Source: Clostridiales bacterium (GTDB lineage Bacteria; Bacillota; Clostridia; Christensenellales; Aristaeellaceae). From it: DNA of 43,782 nt. Below, in pieces: positions 1-8,066 of this stretch. The translations under genes and the position numbers were made by a program. The DNA is taken from the NCBI GenBank assembly GCA_015056245.1, contig SVGQ01000009.1:1-43782 (forward strand), in the 5' to 3' direction. Positions within the stretch are counted from its first letter, which is position 1; each line of letters opens with the position of its first letter. Under the pieces are notes generated by a model that did no database searches, was not told the origin of the DNA, and saw only the letters and a program-made list of their open reading frames with translations.

Positions 1-203
1 TCGTCAAAAAACTCGCCTTTGGCGACTTTTTTGACGACTCATGCACCGTTTGCCTAGGAGCCTTCGGCTCCCCGGGCGGCAAACGGCGATAGGAATCCCT
101 TGCTACGCAAGGGTTCCGAAACCACCGTACACGCCGCTGGTTTCGGATTGGCAATCAGAGGGCTGCGGCCCTCCGATACCTCCAAGGCTTTTTCGACAGT
201 CTG
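1..203. mobile_element. Hairpin-rich intergenic element, probable left-truncated member of a dispersed family
   Basis: No gene is visible here; the segment is a chain of hairpins. They are 1-37 (17-bp stem, one mismatch, TTT loop), 46-86 (9-bp outer stem CCGTTTGCC/GGCAAACGG around GGAGCC-TTC-GGCTCC), 92-117, 117-145 (CGAAACCA/TGGTTTCG) and 158-173 (GAGGGC-TGCG-GCCCTC). The right end, TTTTTCGACAGTCTGAA at 189-205, is identical to 27235-27251, the right end of the better preserved element in this window. CTGGTTTCGGATTGG at 137-151 recurs exactly at 7876-7890. GTCAAAAAA at the left margin resembles the left end of the 27-kb element, so the true left boundary probably lies at or just before base 1. 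That the element is mobile is inference; the palindromes and shared words are seen directly. Confidence 0.55.
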
Positions 204-237
204 AAACCTGCGACAGACACTCTGTCACAGGTTTTTC
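203..237. terminator. Terminator-like hairpin abutting the left-edge element
   Basis: A 14-bp stem (204-217 with 221-234, one mismatch) has a CAC/CTG-type short loop and is followed rightward by TTTTT at 232-236. It lies directly past the stop codon of the leftward DUF3472-like gene, whose transcript would cross it from the other side; the T-run is better in the rightward direction. It touches the end of the repeat element just as the hairpin at 27250-27277 does. Confidence 0.55.
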
Positions 238-238
238 A

Positions 239-1393
239 TCAATCATTTAAGCATTGCAAAGATTTCAGTATTACAACAACAGCAACACAGGACAACAGCG
301 CCATGCAAATCCAGAAAAAAGGGGTTCCGCTGTCACCAGTAGACGGTATCGCTTCTACATCGGGAACAGTCACAGGCGTTGGCAGCGGCTCCTGATCATG
401 AATATTTCCTGTATTCGGGATCCTGTCAGGTCCTTCGGTTGACCGAATGGTGTAAGTATCGCTGATATCCGCATCAAGCTCATAGGCAGATGCTCCATAT
501 CCGTTTGCTATCCCAAAAAAACGATCCTCAATAGCGCCAAAGAGCGCATTGCCTTTCTTATTGTCCCACCAAGTATCCACAGACAACCTGGACGTATTGA
601 GCGTCGTCCAATTCCCGTTTCCATACTCTCTCACACGAATATTGCGATACTCGAACGTTCTGGTTTCATTTGCATATTCATAATCGTAGTTTTCCATGAA
701 CTGTGACATATCACCCTCGAAATAAGAATGATAGAGACCCGTATCAAAACGACTGATCAAAGTCCATTCTTCAGTTGACAAATCTTCCACCCATTGTTCT
801 ACAAAAGTCTTACCATTTTCGTTTTGATAACAGTTCAGATACATACGATACCATTTGCCTGCTTCCCATTGGTATGTGCATATATAATTCGTGCCTTCTC
901 CTTCGCCATCGAATCTGTTTGTATCTTCTGCAGAAGGATACACCCTTGTTGCCTCGATCTTCTTCTCGTTGCCATATGTGTCTAAATAATTGATCTCCCA
1001 AAACGACATGATTGCTTTCGGTCCATCCGGGCGCATCTGCAAACCCGCGTACGCGCCTGCATACTCATCCGTCACAACATATTTGCTCATCAAATCGTCT
1101 ATGTTCATTTGCCAATTACACAGTGCCCAATAGGTAGCTGTTCCAGCTTTGTCGGCTTTGAAATCAATCATAAATCCATCAAATTTTCCAGCCGTACCGC
1201 TCAGGTCCGGATCCGAATATATATTATGGGCCATTCTCTGTTCAGGATTCTCTTCGTATTGAGCGTCCTGCGGAACCGAGAGAATCGCATCCCAATCGAT
1301 CCTGTTTTGATCTGTTGCGAGGGCACTGGTCTGAAACAAGCAAACTGTCAAACAAAAAGCGATAAACATCAGGGTCTCTTTGATTCTTTTCAC
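239..1393 (-). CDS. Secreted DUF3472-like protein with C-terminal membrane anchor
   Basis: About 384 residues. I place the start at a GTG (1391-1393) because GGGGGT lies 10 bases upstream and the reading then opens with a clean signal peptide (KRIKETLMFIAFCLTVCLF). The longer open frame, to 1489, would overlap a good candidate promoter. The middle contains a segment around GAYAGLQMRPDGPKAIMSFW that resembles the DUF3472 family of extracellular, carbohydrate-associated proteins. The C-terminus has two TG motifs (IPNTGN and IPSTGD), a Thr/Pro-rich stretch and a hydrophobic helix, like a degenerate sortase or spacer-anchor tail. It is probably exported and attached to the surface. The biochemical function is unknown. 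Base composition is more AT-rich than the genes to its right. Confidence 0.75.
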   Translation of the reverse strand: MKRIKETLMFIAFCLTVCLFQTSALATDQNRIDWDAILSVPQDAQYEENPEQRMAHNIYSDPDLSGTAGKFDGFMIDFKADKAGTATYWALCNWQMNIDDLMSKYVVTDEYAGAYAGLQMRPDGPKAIMSFWEINYLDTYGNEKKIEATRVYPSAEDTNRFDGEGEGTNYICTYQWEAGKWYRMYLNCYQNENGKTFVEQWVEDLSTEEWTLISRFDTGLYHSYFEGDMSQFMENYDYEYANETRTFEYRNIRVREYGNGNWTTLNTSRLSVDTWWDNKKGNALFGAIEDRFFGIANGYGASAYELDADISDTYTIRSTEGPDRIPNTGNIHDQEPLPTPVTVPDVEAIPSTGDSGTPFFWICMALLSCVAVVVILKSLQCLND

Positions 1394-1460
1394 GATAACC
1401 GATACCCCCGTATATGCAATAATGTACGGCATGTCCATGCAAAACAGCGCCATCTTATGA

Positions 1461-1489
1461 AGAATAACACATATTTCCAAGCAAAGCAA
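1461..1489 (-). promoter_or_regulatory. Candidate SigA promoter for the DUF3472-like gene
   Basis: On the minus strand TTGCTT (1484-1489) is separated by 17 bp from TATTCT (1461-1466). Transcription would start near 1454, about 60 bases before the proposed GTG start. This placement argues against the longer reading frame that begins at 1489. Confidence 0.45.
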
Positions 1490-1588
1490 TTATTCGTACT
1501 GTACAGACCGTGGTCATCTGTGGTAACCACCGATAATCATCCTGCAAAGGCTACTCAAGCCTTCTTCAGTCCCCTTGTGGTCATTGAA

Positions 1589-2158
1589 TCACACATGAAA
1601 CTTCTTATGGTACTCATGCATCATAGGTTTCCAGTACAAAATCAGCATCAACAGCTGAATGCCCAGGCTCACGCTGCCGATGACGATCATAGGCCAGGTA
1701 AGGCGGATGCGGCAGCACAGCATCACCAGGGTGGCTACCATGCCCGCCACCAGCAGCTCAAACAGCGGCAGAAAGTTCCGCTTCTGGTCCCGGAAGTAGA
1801 ACAGAAAATACACACCCAGCAGGATCAGCATGCCAAAGTAGACGATCTGCGCTACAAAGGTGCCCCACTGACCGCCGATGACGCTTTCCAGCAACAGCAG
1901 GTACAAACACACCGCTACCAGCACGTCGCAGCCTTTTTTGATGAGGGTATTCTCCACCTGCGGGCGGTAAAGCAGGGCAATCCACAAAACGCACAGGCCG
2001 CCGATAACGATCAGGCTCCAGTGAATGCCCGGGGTGAGCATATCCACAATGACGCAGGTATAGCTAATGATGGTGAACAGCGCCCGCCACAAATCATGGG
2101 CGTTGCGCCGGAAGAAGTTTTTCTTCTTCACGGTGGGGTAAGTCACATGCACCTCCAC
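1589..2158 (-). CDS. Six-TM membrane protein (DUF6320-like)
   Basis: 189 residues, beginning 3 bases after the stop codon of the condensation-domain gene, so the two are almost certainly co-transcribed and translationally linked. After a short basic N-terminus (VKKKNFFRRNAHD) there are about six hydrophobic helices spanning residues 25-180, with a charged FRDQKRNF loop between helices 4 and 5. Size, topology and the fixed position behind a condensation/acyltransferase-fold gene match what I recall of DUF6320 proteins; the family name is from memory. It may provide a membrane partner for the upstream acyltransferase-like protein. No catalytic motif is visible. Confidence 0.8.
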   Translation of the reverse strand: MEVHVTYPTVKKKNFFRRNAHDLWRALFTIISYTCVIVDMLTPGIHWSLIVIGGLCVLWIALLYRPQVENTLIKKGCDVLVAVCLYLLLLESVIGGQWGTFVAQIVYFGMLILLGVYFLFYFRDQKRNFLPLFELLVAGMVATLVMLCCRIRLTWPMIVIGSVSLGIQLLMLILYWKPMMHEYHKKFHV

Positions 2159-2161
2159 GGA

Positions 2162-3649
2162 TCAGCCGCTCCCTTCCATATACGGCTCAAGGCCTTCGTT
2201 TCGCAGGTACTGGTACAGTGCGTCCTCAAACAGGGTCAGATGGGTGTTCTTGACCACGGTGAGCACGGTGGTGTCCCCGTAGCTGCATACGGACAGCACT
2301 GCCCGGTTTTCCACCGGCGGTCCCAATACAAAATCGAATTTTTCCACATAGGCTGACATTTCCTCCGGCAACCGGATGGCTCCCAGATTGCTCAGGGTGG
2401 TGGTAAACACGCCGTCACCCAGCTTGCCGTAAATAAAGTACGCGATCGGCCGCTTGATGATCAGCGGCACAAACCGCAGCCAGCGCACCAGACGGCAGCT
2501 GAGACGCATGGTTTCCTCCAGCGGCTGCTGCGCCGTACCCGCCTTGATCTGCGCCATGATGTCCGGCATCATCTCCTCCAGGGTTGTGATCTGGCTGGGA
2601 TGCAGGCGGATGCTTGTATACATGGAGAAATTTCGCAGGGTTTTGACGGGATAAAACTTGCGCATGTTCACTGGCAGCTGGATCTGGATCTTTTTACCGC
2701 TATGCCTGCCAACGCGGCTGGCATCCCGGCAGGCTAGCATACACAAGCCCAGCAGAAACCCGGTCATGGTGCCGCCGCGGCGGTGAGCCGCCTCCAGCAG
2801 GGCTTTGGTGCTCAGATTGTAATGCAGCACCCGGTTGGGCTGCTCCAAGGGTACCATGCCCTTCATCTGCAAGGCGGGTTTGTCGGAAAAACCATGGGCA
2901 GGCCCCTTACCGGATACCGGGAAGGCGTCCTTCCATTCTGCCGGATCGGGTTCATCTGCCAAGGAAAACGCGCCGTCAAAGTCCGGGATAGCCGCTCCCA
3001 GCAATTCAAGATAGGTTTTGACCAGCGTACGCAGGAATATGCTGCCACCGGTGCCATCCGTCAGGATGTGAAAAAACTCCACGCTGATGCGGTTCTGGTA
3101 ATATACCACCCGCAGGGAAGGCGAATGCACCGCGCCCACCTTCATTACAGCGCAGGGCAGTTTGGTCTCCGGGTGCACGGCATAGCGGCACATACCCGAA
3201 TCCAGATAGTGCCAGAAGAATCCGCACTTGATGGTAGTGGCAAAGGACGGAAAGCGACGCATTACATAGGTCAGCGCCATTTGCAGCATTTCCGGCACCA
3301 CCGGTTCCTTCAGGTAACAGCTGAGACGGAACACCATCATCCGCTTGACGCTCATGCTCAGGGGGTAGATCTTGGCTGCCACATCCAGCGGATACCAGTC
3401 GGTACGCTCCTGCTGGTAAAAACTGCCCAGCTGCGCGGGACCCAGGCGTTCCATGGCAGCTTCCAGCGATTGTCCCCGATCACACAGCCAACGCAGGGCC
3501 CGCACATGATCCTCCAGCATTTGGTTGGTATGCTTTCGGCTCAAGCGCAGACGATGGTTCACCATGGTCAGGTATTCCAGCAGATTGGGCTGCTGGTCCG
3601 GCGGGAACAGCTTGCTTGCCAGCGGGCAGCGTACAGGCTTGTTTTTCAC
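2162..3649 (-). CDS. Condensation/alcohol-acetyltransferase-fold protein
   Basis: About 495 residues. The start is a GTG at 3647-3649 with GGAGG seven bases upstream; the open frame extends further but without a ribosome site. FHILTDGTGG places an HxxxD motif at H194 and D198, the signature of the CoA-dependent acyltransferase superfamily that includes NRPS condensation domains and alcohol acetyltransferases. The first His of the HHxxxDG consensus is Phe here. The length fits a two-lobe CAT-like fold. There is no carrier or adenylation domain nearby, so a peptide synthetase is unlikely. It probably acylates an alcohol, glycan or lipid acceptor, perhaps with the following six-TM protein. It sits 69 bases after the transglutaminase gene in the same direction. 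Confidence 0.8.
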   Translation of the reverse strand: MKNKPVRCPLASKLFPPDQQPNLLEYLTMVNHRLRLSRKHTNQMLEDHVRALRWLCDRGQSLEAAMERLGPAQLGSFYQQERTDWYPLDVAAKIYPLSMSVKRMMVFRLSCYLKEPVVPEMLQMALTYVMRRFPSFATTIKCGFFWHYLDSGMCRYAVHPETKLPCAVMKVGAVHSPSLRVVYYQNRISVEFFHILTDGTGGSIFLRTLVKTYLELLGAAIPDFDGAFSLADEPDPAEWKDAFPVSGKGPAHGFSDKPALQMKGMVPLEQPNRVLHYNLSTKALLEAAHRRGGTMTGFLLGLCMLACRDASRVGRHSGKKIQIQLPVNMRKFYPVKTLRNFSMYTSIRLHPSQITTLEEMMPDIMAQIKAGTAQQPLEETMRLSCRLVRWLRFVPLIIKRPIAYFIYGKLGDGVFTTTLSNLGAIRLPEEMSAYVEKFDFVLGPPVENRAVLSVCSYGDTTVLTVVKNTHLTLFEDALYQYLRNEGLEPYMEGSG

Positions 3650-3718
3650 AGGCCACCTCCAAAAGAAACATCGCGGGGCGCAGGCTGAAAACAGTCCGCG
3701 TCCCGCGATCTGCATGGA

Positions 3719-6529
3719 TCATTCCTGCCTTCTGCGGCGGCGGAGCGGCTGCTCCGGCATCGCAGGAGTGGGATTTTGGGGATAGGGTTGCGTGGGCTTG
3801 CTCACAGGCGGCATAGGTCTGCCAGCAGGCCGCGCCGCTTCCCCGCTGCGCTGGGCAAACTCCTGAGCGTTATGGTCAGGGATTTCCCCGCTGTAAGCGC
3901 CATGGGAACCGGATGTATGCGCCCTGTTCAACGGTTGCCGCTGCAATGCGCCGTTCTGCTCACCACGGGAAAGGGATTGCATCTGCCGGTCTTCCTGCAC
4001 CGGCCGGGACGGCATGGGGCGGGCTGTTGGCGTCACATCCCCCGCAGGGGTTGCAGAAGCCTGGCGGCTTTTTTCAACCGGTTTGGACAGGCTTTCATCC
4101 ACCGTACGGTCGATCTCCGCATGCTCCTGTATGCGCCGTTCCTGCTGTGCCCTGCCGGCAGGCGGTTTGGGCGGGTTCTTCCCCTTCTTCTTGCCGCTGT
4201 CCTTAGGCTTGGGCAGCTCATAGAGTTTCTTGGGTTCCACATGCTCTACCTGTGTCTCCAGCATACGGTAAAAATCTTTACTGAAGGCAGCTGACAGCAG
4301 GAAGCGCAGCTTCACAAAGATGGGCTGGGGCTGATAAACGCTATGGAAAATCTCACGCGCCTGATCGCTCAGCTTCTGGGTGGGATTACGGCGGGAATAG
4401 TTGCTCAGGGCCATGGCACGCCACAGAGGCGTGATAGGTACGCCGCCTGCGTTCAGTTTATCCATCCGGCGGGCGAACAGCATGGGCGTTTCGCCGGGCT
4501 GCACCTTGTTGCCCCGCATACGCAGCACCTGCGCTGTGGCATTGCCGTACGTGAACAGTTGATCCTGCACCGCTGCCTGCCTGGCAGCCATCCGATCCGG
4601 CGAACGCAGTACCATCCGGGCGATCAAAGCCGCAAGCGCAGCCGCCACCAGCAGCCACCACAGCCAGCTCAGATTGGGCTTGTCCTGATCGGGATCCTGC
4701 CGGATCTCCGGCTCCGGGGTCAGCGGAGGCGGTTCAGGCGTGTTCTCTGAATGGGGCGGGGTAGGCGTGGGCGTGGGCTCATCGCTGTTGGGATCATGGG
4801 TGGGCGTGGGCGAAGGCGTGGGCTCCGGAGTGGGGGTGGGGGTCGGCGTCGGGTCGGGTTCATCCGGCTCATTCTGCTGCTGATCCATGTTTTGCATCAG
4901 CGGCGTGGGATCGAAGGGCACCCAGCCAAAGCCCTCGAAGTAGACCTCCGTCCATGCGTGGGCGTTGAGGCCCGTCACATAGGCAATGCCATCCCCGGAG
5001 GGCTGCGCCACAAAGCCTTCCACATAGCGGGAAGGCAAGCCTGCCATCCGGCACAGCACCGTCATGGCAGAAGCATAGTAGGTGCAATAACCTTCCTTGC
5101 CCACATAGAGGAAGTAGGTAACAAAGTCTTGATTTTCCGGCGGTTCTTCCGGGGTAAGGGAATAGCGGTAATACCGCTGCAAATGCCGCTGAATGGCACA
5201 GGCCTGCTCATAGGGCGTGGCAGAAGCGGCAATGATATTCTGCAAGTCGTAATAAAGTGTTTCTTCCAGATGGCCCGGCAGCTTGGTATAGCGGGCATAG
5301 ATCTGCATATAGTAAGGGTCTGTCTGGCTGGCAGCCGCGTTGACCAGCGCGCCCAGCTGCTGATCACCGCCTTCAATAACCGGCGCGATGACGGAGTAAC
5401 GGTCATCCAGCTGCAGATCGCGGGTAACGAACACTTCGCTGCCCTCGTTGAAGTACGGCACCAAACTGCCCTGAGGCTGAAGATCCCGGAGAAAAACAGG
5501 GGTAAACAGGGTACTGGCAGCCTTATTCTGCATCTGGATATTGATCGCCTTGGGGTCCAGCAGTGTGGATGCGCCCTGTACAGCCTTATCCGGCATGTTT
5601 TCGAGGAACGCGGCGATGCGCAGGCTGCGCCAGCCGGGATTGACATACAAAAGGCGGCGGCCGGAGGAGGTATCCTGCCAGTTACGGCCCGTGTAGTGAT
5701 CCTTCACCACGCCGCGCAGCAGGGTCTTTTTCTCCGTCTGCACCATCATCACCGGGTATTCAGAGGGTTCCGCGGGACCGCCCAGCTTGCCCTGCCCCAT
5801 GGGATAGTAGCCGTAGCTGCCGATGGTGAACACATTGCGGGGCTCGGTAAAGAACAGGTAATCCGCGATGGTTTCCTTCAGCTGCATGGCTGCCTTGTGC
5901 AATGGCTCAATAACGGTTTTGCCTGCCGGGGTGATCAGCATCGCCAGCGCCACCACCACCGCTGCCATGGGCAGCACCTCAAACAGGTTGATCTTCTCGT
6001 GGCTGGACTGGGAGATGATCATCAGCAGCGCCACCAGACCGGGGGCGGCAAACCAGAAGAAATTATGCTTGCCCAGGCTCCACAGACCGAACAATACCAG
6101 CACCAGCAGCACCGTTGCCGGGATGAAGCCCGCGCCCTTGTGGGAGAACAGGTAGCTCACCACTGCCGCCAGCACCGCCAGCGTCAGCGCCAGCGGGATG
6201 CGGTACAGGGAAGCCGCACAGTTAAAGCCGTTCAAATACAGAGCAAAAGCCTTTACTGCCTCCACGATCTGCCCGATCACGCCAAAGCGGGGCAGAAACA
6301 GCTGCACCAGCAGAAACAACGCCGCTGCCATACCGATCAGAAAGCGGAGCTTCCGGTTGGTGCCCGACAGGGTGCACACCGAGATGACTGCGACTGCAGT
6401 CAGTGTAGCAGCCACAAACGCGCCCTGAATCTCGATGGCCCACAAGAGGGGCCATAAAACACCCAGACACAAAAGAAGGCTGACCATCAGACGGCTCAAG
6501 CGCTCATAGGAAAACAGCGATTTCAGCAT
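3719..6529 (-). CDS. Membrane-anchored transglutaminase-like protein (TgpA/DUF3488 type)
   Basis: 936 residues with GGAGG before the start. The N-terminal quarter is a series of hydrophobic helices. The transglutaminase-like core has the full catalytic triad: Cys482 (GYCTYYAS), His524 (NAHAWTEVYF) and Asp540 (PFDPTP). It is followed by a Pro/Thr linker of TPTPTP and EPTPSP units (about residues 556-605), another membrane helix (WLWWLLVAAALAALI) and a DUF4129-like region. The long Gln/Pro/Arg-rich tail ends in RRRRRQE. Such proteins are encoded with DUF58 and MoxR genes, as here. The core probably faces outside and acts as a protease or amide-modifying enzyme in the envelope. The charged, low-complexity C-terminal 200 residues are longer than usual for the family. 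Confidence 0.92.
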   Translation of the reverse strand: MLKSLFSYERLSRLMVSLLLCLGVLWPLLWAIEIQGAFVAATLTAVAVISVCTLSGTNRKLRFLIGMAAALFLLVQLFLPRFGVIGQIVEAVKAFALYLNGFNCAASLYRIPLALTLAVLAAVVSYLFSHKGAGFIPATVLLVLVLFGLWSLGKHNFFWFAAPGLVALLMIISQSSHEKINLFEVLPMAAVVVALAMLITPAGKTVIEPLHKAAMQLKETIADYLFFTEPRNVFTIGSYGYYPMGQGKLGGPAEPSEYPVMMVQTEKKTLLRGVVKDHYTGRNWQDTSSGRRLLYVNPGWRSLRIAAFLENMPDKAVQGASTLLDPKAINIQMQNKAASTLFTPVFLRDLQPQGSLVPYFNEGSEVFVTRDLQLDDRYSVIAPVIEGGDQQLGALVNAAASQTDPYYMQIYARYTKLPGHLEETLYYDLQNIIAASATPYEQACAIQRHLQRYYRYSLTPEEPPENQDFVTYFLYVGKEGYCTYYASAMTVLCRMAGLPSRYVEGFVAQPSGDGIAYVTGLNAHAWTEVYFEGFGWVPFDPTPLMQNMDQQQNEPDEPDPTPTPTPTPEPTPSPTPTHDPNSDEPTPTPTPPHSENTPEPPPLTPEPEIRQDPDQDKPNLSWLWWLLVAAALAALIARMVLRSPDRMAARQAAVQDQLFTYGNATAQVLRMRGNKVQPGETPMLFARRMDKLNAGGVPITPLWRAMALSNYSRRNPTQKLSDQAREIFHSVYQPQPIFVKLRFLLSAAFSKDFYRMLETQVEHVEPKKLYELPKPKDSGKKKGKNPPKPPAGRAQQERRIQEHAEIDRTVDESLSKPVEKSRQASATPAGDVTPTARPMPSRPVQEDRQMQSLSRGEQNGALQRQPLNRAHTSGSHGAYSGEIPDHNAQEFAQRSGEAARPAGRPMPPVSKPTQPYPQNPTPAMPEQPLRRRRRQE

Positions 6530-6573
6530 CTGTTATCAGCCTCCTTTCCGTTGGATATTCAGGGAATAATCAA

Positions 6574-7740
6574 TCAGTTCAGGCCGCCCTGGGGGGTTAC
6601 ATAGTTCACTTCCACGCCCGCCTGTTGCATCCGCACCGCCAGCGCAGCCCGCTCCGGGTCCTCGGCCTTGTAGGTGACAAAGTACAGCCGCACATTGGGG
6701 CCCAGCCGCTTCATACGGACGATCAGATCCGCCACGGGAGCGGTGAGACGGGTGGTGATGATGACCACCGCACCGGTCTTGCGCAGATCCTGCATCTGCA
6801 TCATGAGCACCCGCTCGAAGCGCTCGGTTTCATTGAAGGTGCACCGGGCCAGTTCATCCAGCAGCACCGGCAGGCCCATATGGCTGGAATATTCCATGGG
6901 ACGGTCGCCCACCAGCGGCAGACGCACCGAGTTATCCTGACGGATCTGGCACGCCACCACGGACGCGGCGGTCTCCAGCAGGGCATCCTGCAGGAATGGC
7001 TTGTGTTCCTCGCTGTAGCCCCGGGAAATATGAGGCGGCGAGGTATCCAGCATCACCAGCGCGTCGGGCAGAGCCGGTTCCTCAAACTGGCGCACGATGA
7101 TCTCCCGCTTGCGGGCGCTCATCTTCCAGTGGATGCGTTTCAGCGGGTCGCCCTGCTGATAGTTGCGGAAATCGCTGGGGCTGAAGGGGTCTTCCATGGC
7201 GCGCTTCATGGTTTCCACGCCCATATCGCCTGCGGCGAAGGTGAGGGGTTCCACCTCAAAGGGCACCGGCAGCACCATCAGCTCATGACCTTCCGCGTCC
7301 GGCACGTGCTTGCGCTTGAAAAAACCGAACACATCTGCCACGGTATAGTTTTCCACGCCGGGGAACATAGCGCCCACGTGATCTGCTGCGAATTTATGGG
7401 TGACCCGCTGCTTGCGCTTGCCCAGCTGGGTCAGGTGGATGGTGCCGGCAGGGGTATTGCTGGTAGCCCGCATGTGCAGGGCAACCGGCGCAATGGGCAG
7501 AAGGCTCTTGTGGCTCACACCGATCTCCATGCTCACCACTTCGCCCCGGTTCACCTTCTGGCTGGACAGCTCGGTTTCCACCTTCACGCTTTTTTCTGCC
7601 ATGCGTACGCTGGCATAAGCGAAAGCCCAGGCCAGCAGAATCAGGACGGCGATGAGCAGGTACATCCGGTTGCCCATGGACAGGGCGCAGAGCATAAAAA
7701 AACCGAAACAGATACCCATGATCAGGTTTGTATTGCGCAT
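6574..7740 (-). CDS. DUF58 domain protein
   Basis: 388 residues. I start at ATG 7738-7740 (MRNTNLIMG) because AAAGGAG lies upstream; the longer frame would run into the palindromic array. Two N-terminal membrane helices (residues 6-45) precede a beta-rich region and the DUF58 hallmark (PSDFRNYQQGDPLKRIHWK, near residue 200), then a von Willebrand A-like part (ALVMLDTSP). DUF58 proteins accompany MoxR ATPases and transglutaminases and are thought to act in assembly or activation of envelope complexes. The transglutaminase gene starts 44 bases downstream. moxR lies upstream but is separated by 326 bases of repeat, which is unusual since these genes are normally adjacent. Confidence 0.93.
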   Translation of the reverse strand: MRNTNLIMGICFGFFMLCALSMGNRMYLLIAVLILLAWAFAYASVRMAEKSVKVETELSSQKVNRGEVVSMEIGVSHKSLLPIAPVALHMRATSNTPAGTIHLTQLGKRKQRVTHKFAADHVGAMFPGVENYTVADVFGFFKRKHVPDAEGHELMVLPVPFEVEPLTFAAGDMGVETMKRAMEDPFSPSDFRNYQQGDPLKRIHWKMSARKREIIVRQFEEPALPDALVMLDTSPPHISRGYSEEHKPFLQDALLETAASVVACQIRQDNSVRLPLVGDRPMEYSSHMGLPVLLDELARCTFNETERFERVLMMQMQDLRKTGAVVIITTRLTAPVADLIVRMKRLGPNVRLYFVTYKAEDPERAALAVRMQQAGVEVNYVTPQGGLN

Positions 7741-7764
7741 ATGGGCATCTGCTCCTTTCGGTGT

Positions 7765-8050
7765 GGTGTTGGCAGGGGCGCTGCCCCTGCACCCCGCCCA
7801 AGGGATTTCATCCCTTGGGAATCCCATCATTGCGCCATTTCATGGCGCAAAAGATGGATGGGGTGTGATTTCATACTGGTTTCGGATTGGAAAGTGGGGA
7901 GGGACTTCTTGGGCTGTCCTCCGCCGCTTGGGCACGCAAGCCGCACATCTTGCGCCTATGGCGCTCGCTGTGCTTGCTGTAATGCGCTGTGGCGCAGAGG
8001 TTGCGAGGCGCTGCCTCGCGCTCCGCCAAAGGGATTTCATCCCTTTGGAA
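7765..8050. repeat. Modular palindromic array between moxR and DUF58 gene
   Basis: The gap 7741-8066 holds no gene. It contains at least five near-perfect hairpins: 7772-7790 (GCAGGGGC-GCT-GCCCCTGC), 7797-7819 (CCCAAGGGAT-TTC-ATCCCTTGGG), 7830-7850 (TTGCGCCAT-TTC-ATGGCGCAA), 8003-8019 (GCGAGGC-GCT-GCCTCGC) and 8026-8048 (CCAAAGGGAT-TTC-ATCCCTTTGG). Three share the AT-TTC-AT tip while their stems differ yet remain complementary. 7942-8000 matches 27156-27213 in reverse complement. 7876-7890 matches 137-151. Read on the minus strand, 8003-8019 and its flank match 43413-43429. The RNA would lie inside the moxR-DUF58 transcript unless transcription stops here. Confidence 0.75.
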
Positions 8051-8066
8051 TCCCACCTTTTTTCCC

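Noticed and set aside
2162-3649. Part of a nonribosomal peptide synthetase cluster
   Set aside because: The condensation-fold protein stands without adenylation, carrier or thioesterase domains nearby.
4751-6457. 568-codon plus-strand frame
   Set aside because: It is antisense to the transglutaminase gene, His/Gln/Arg-rich and without a ribosome site or family resemblance.
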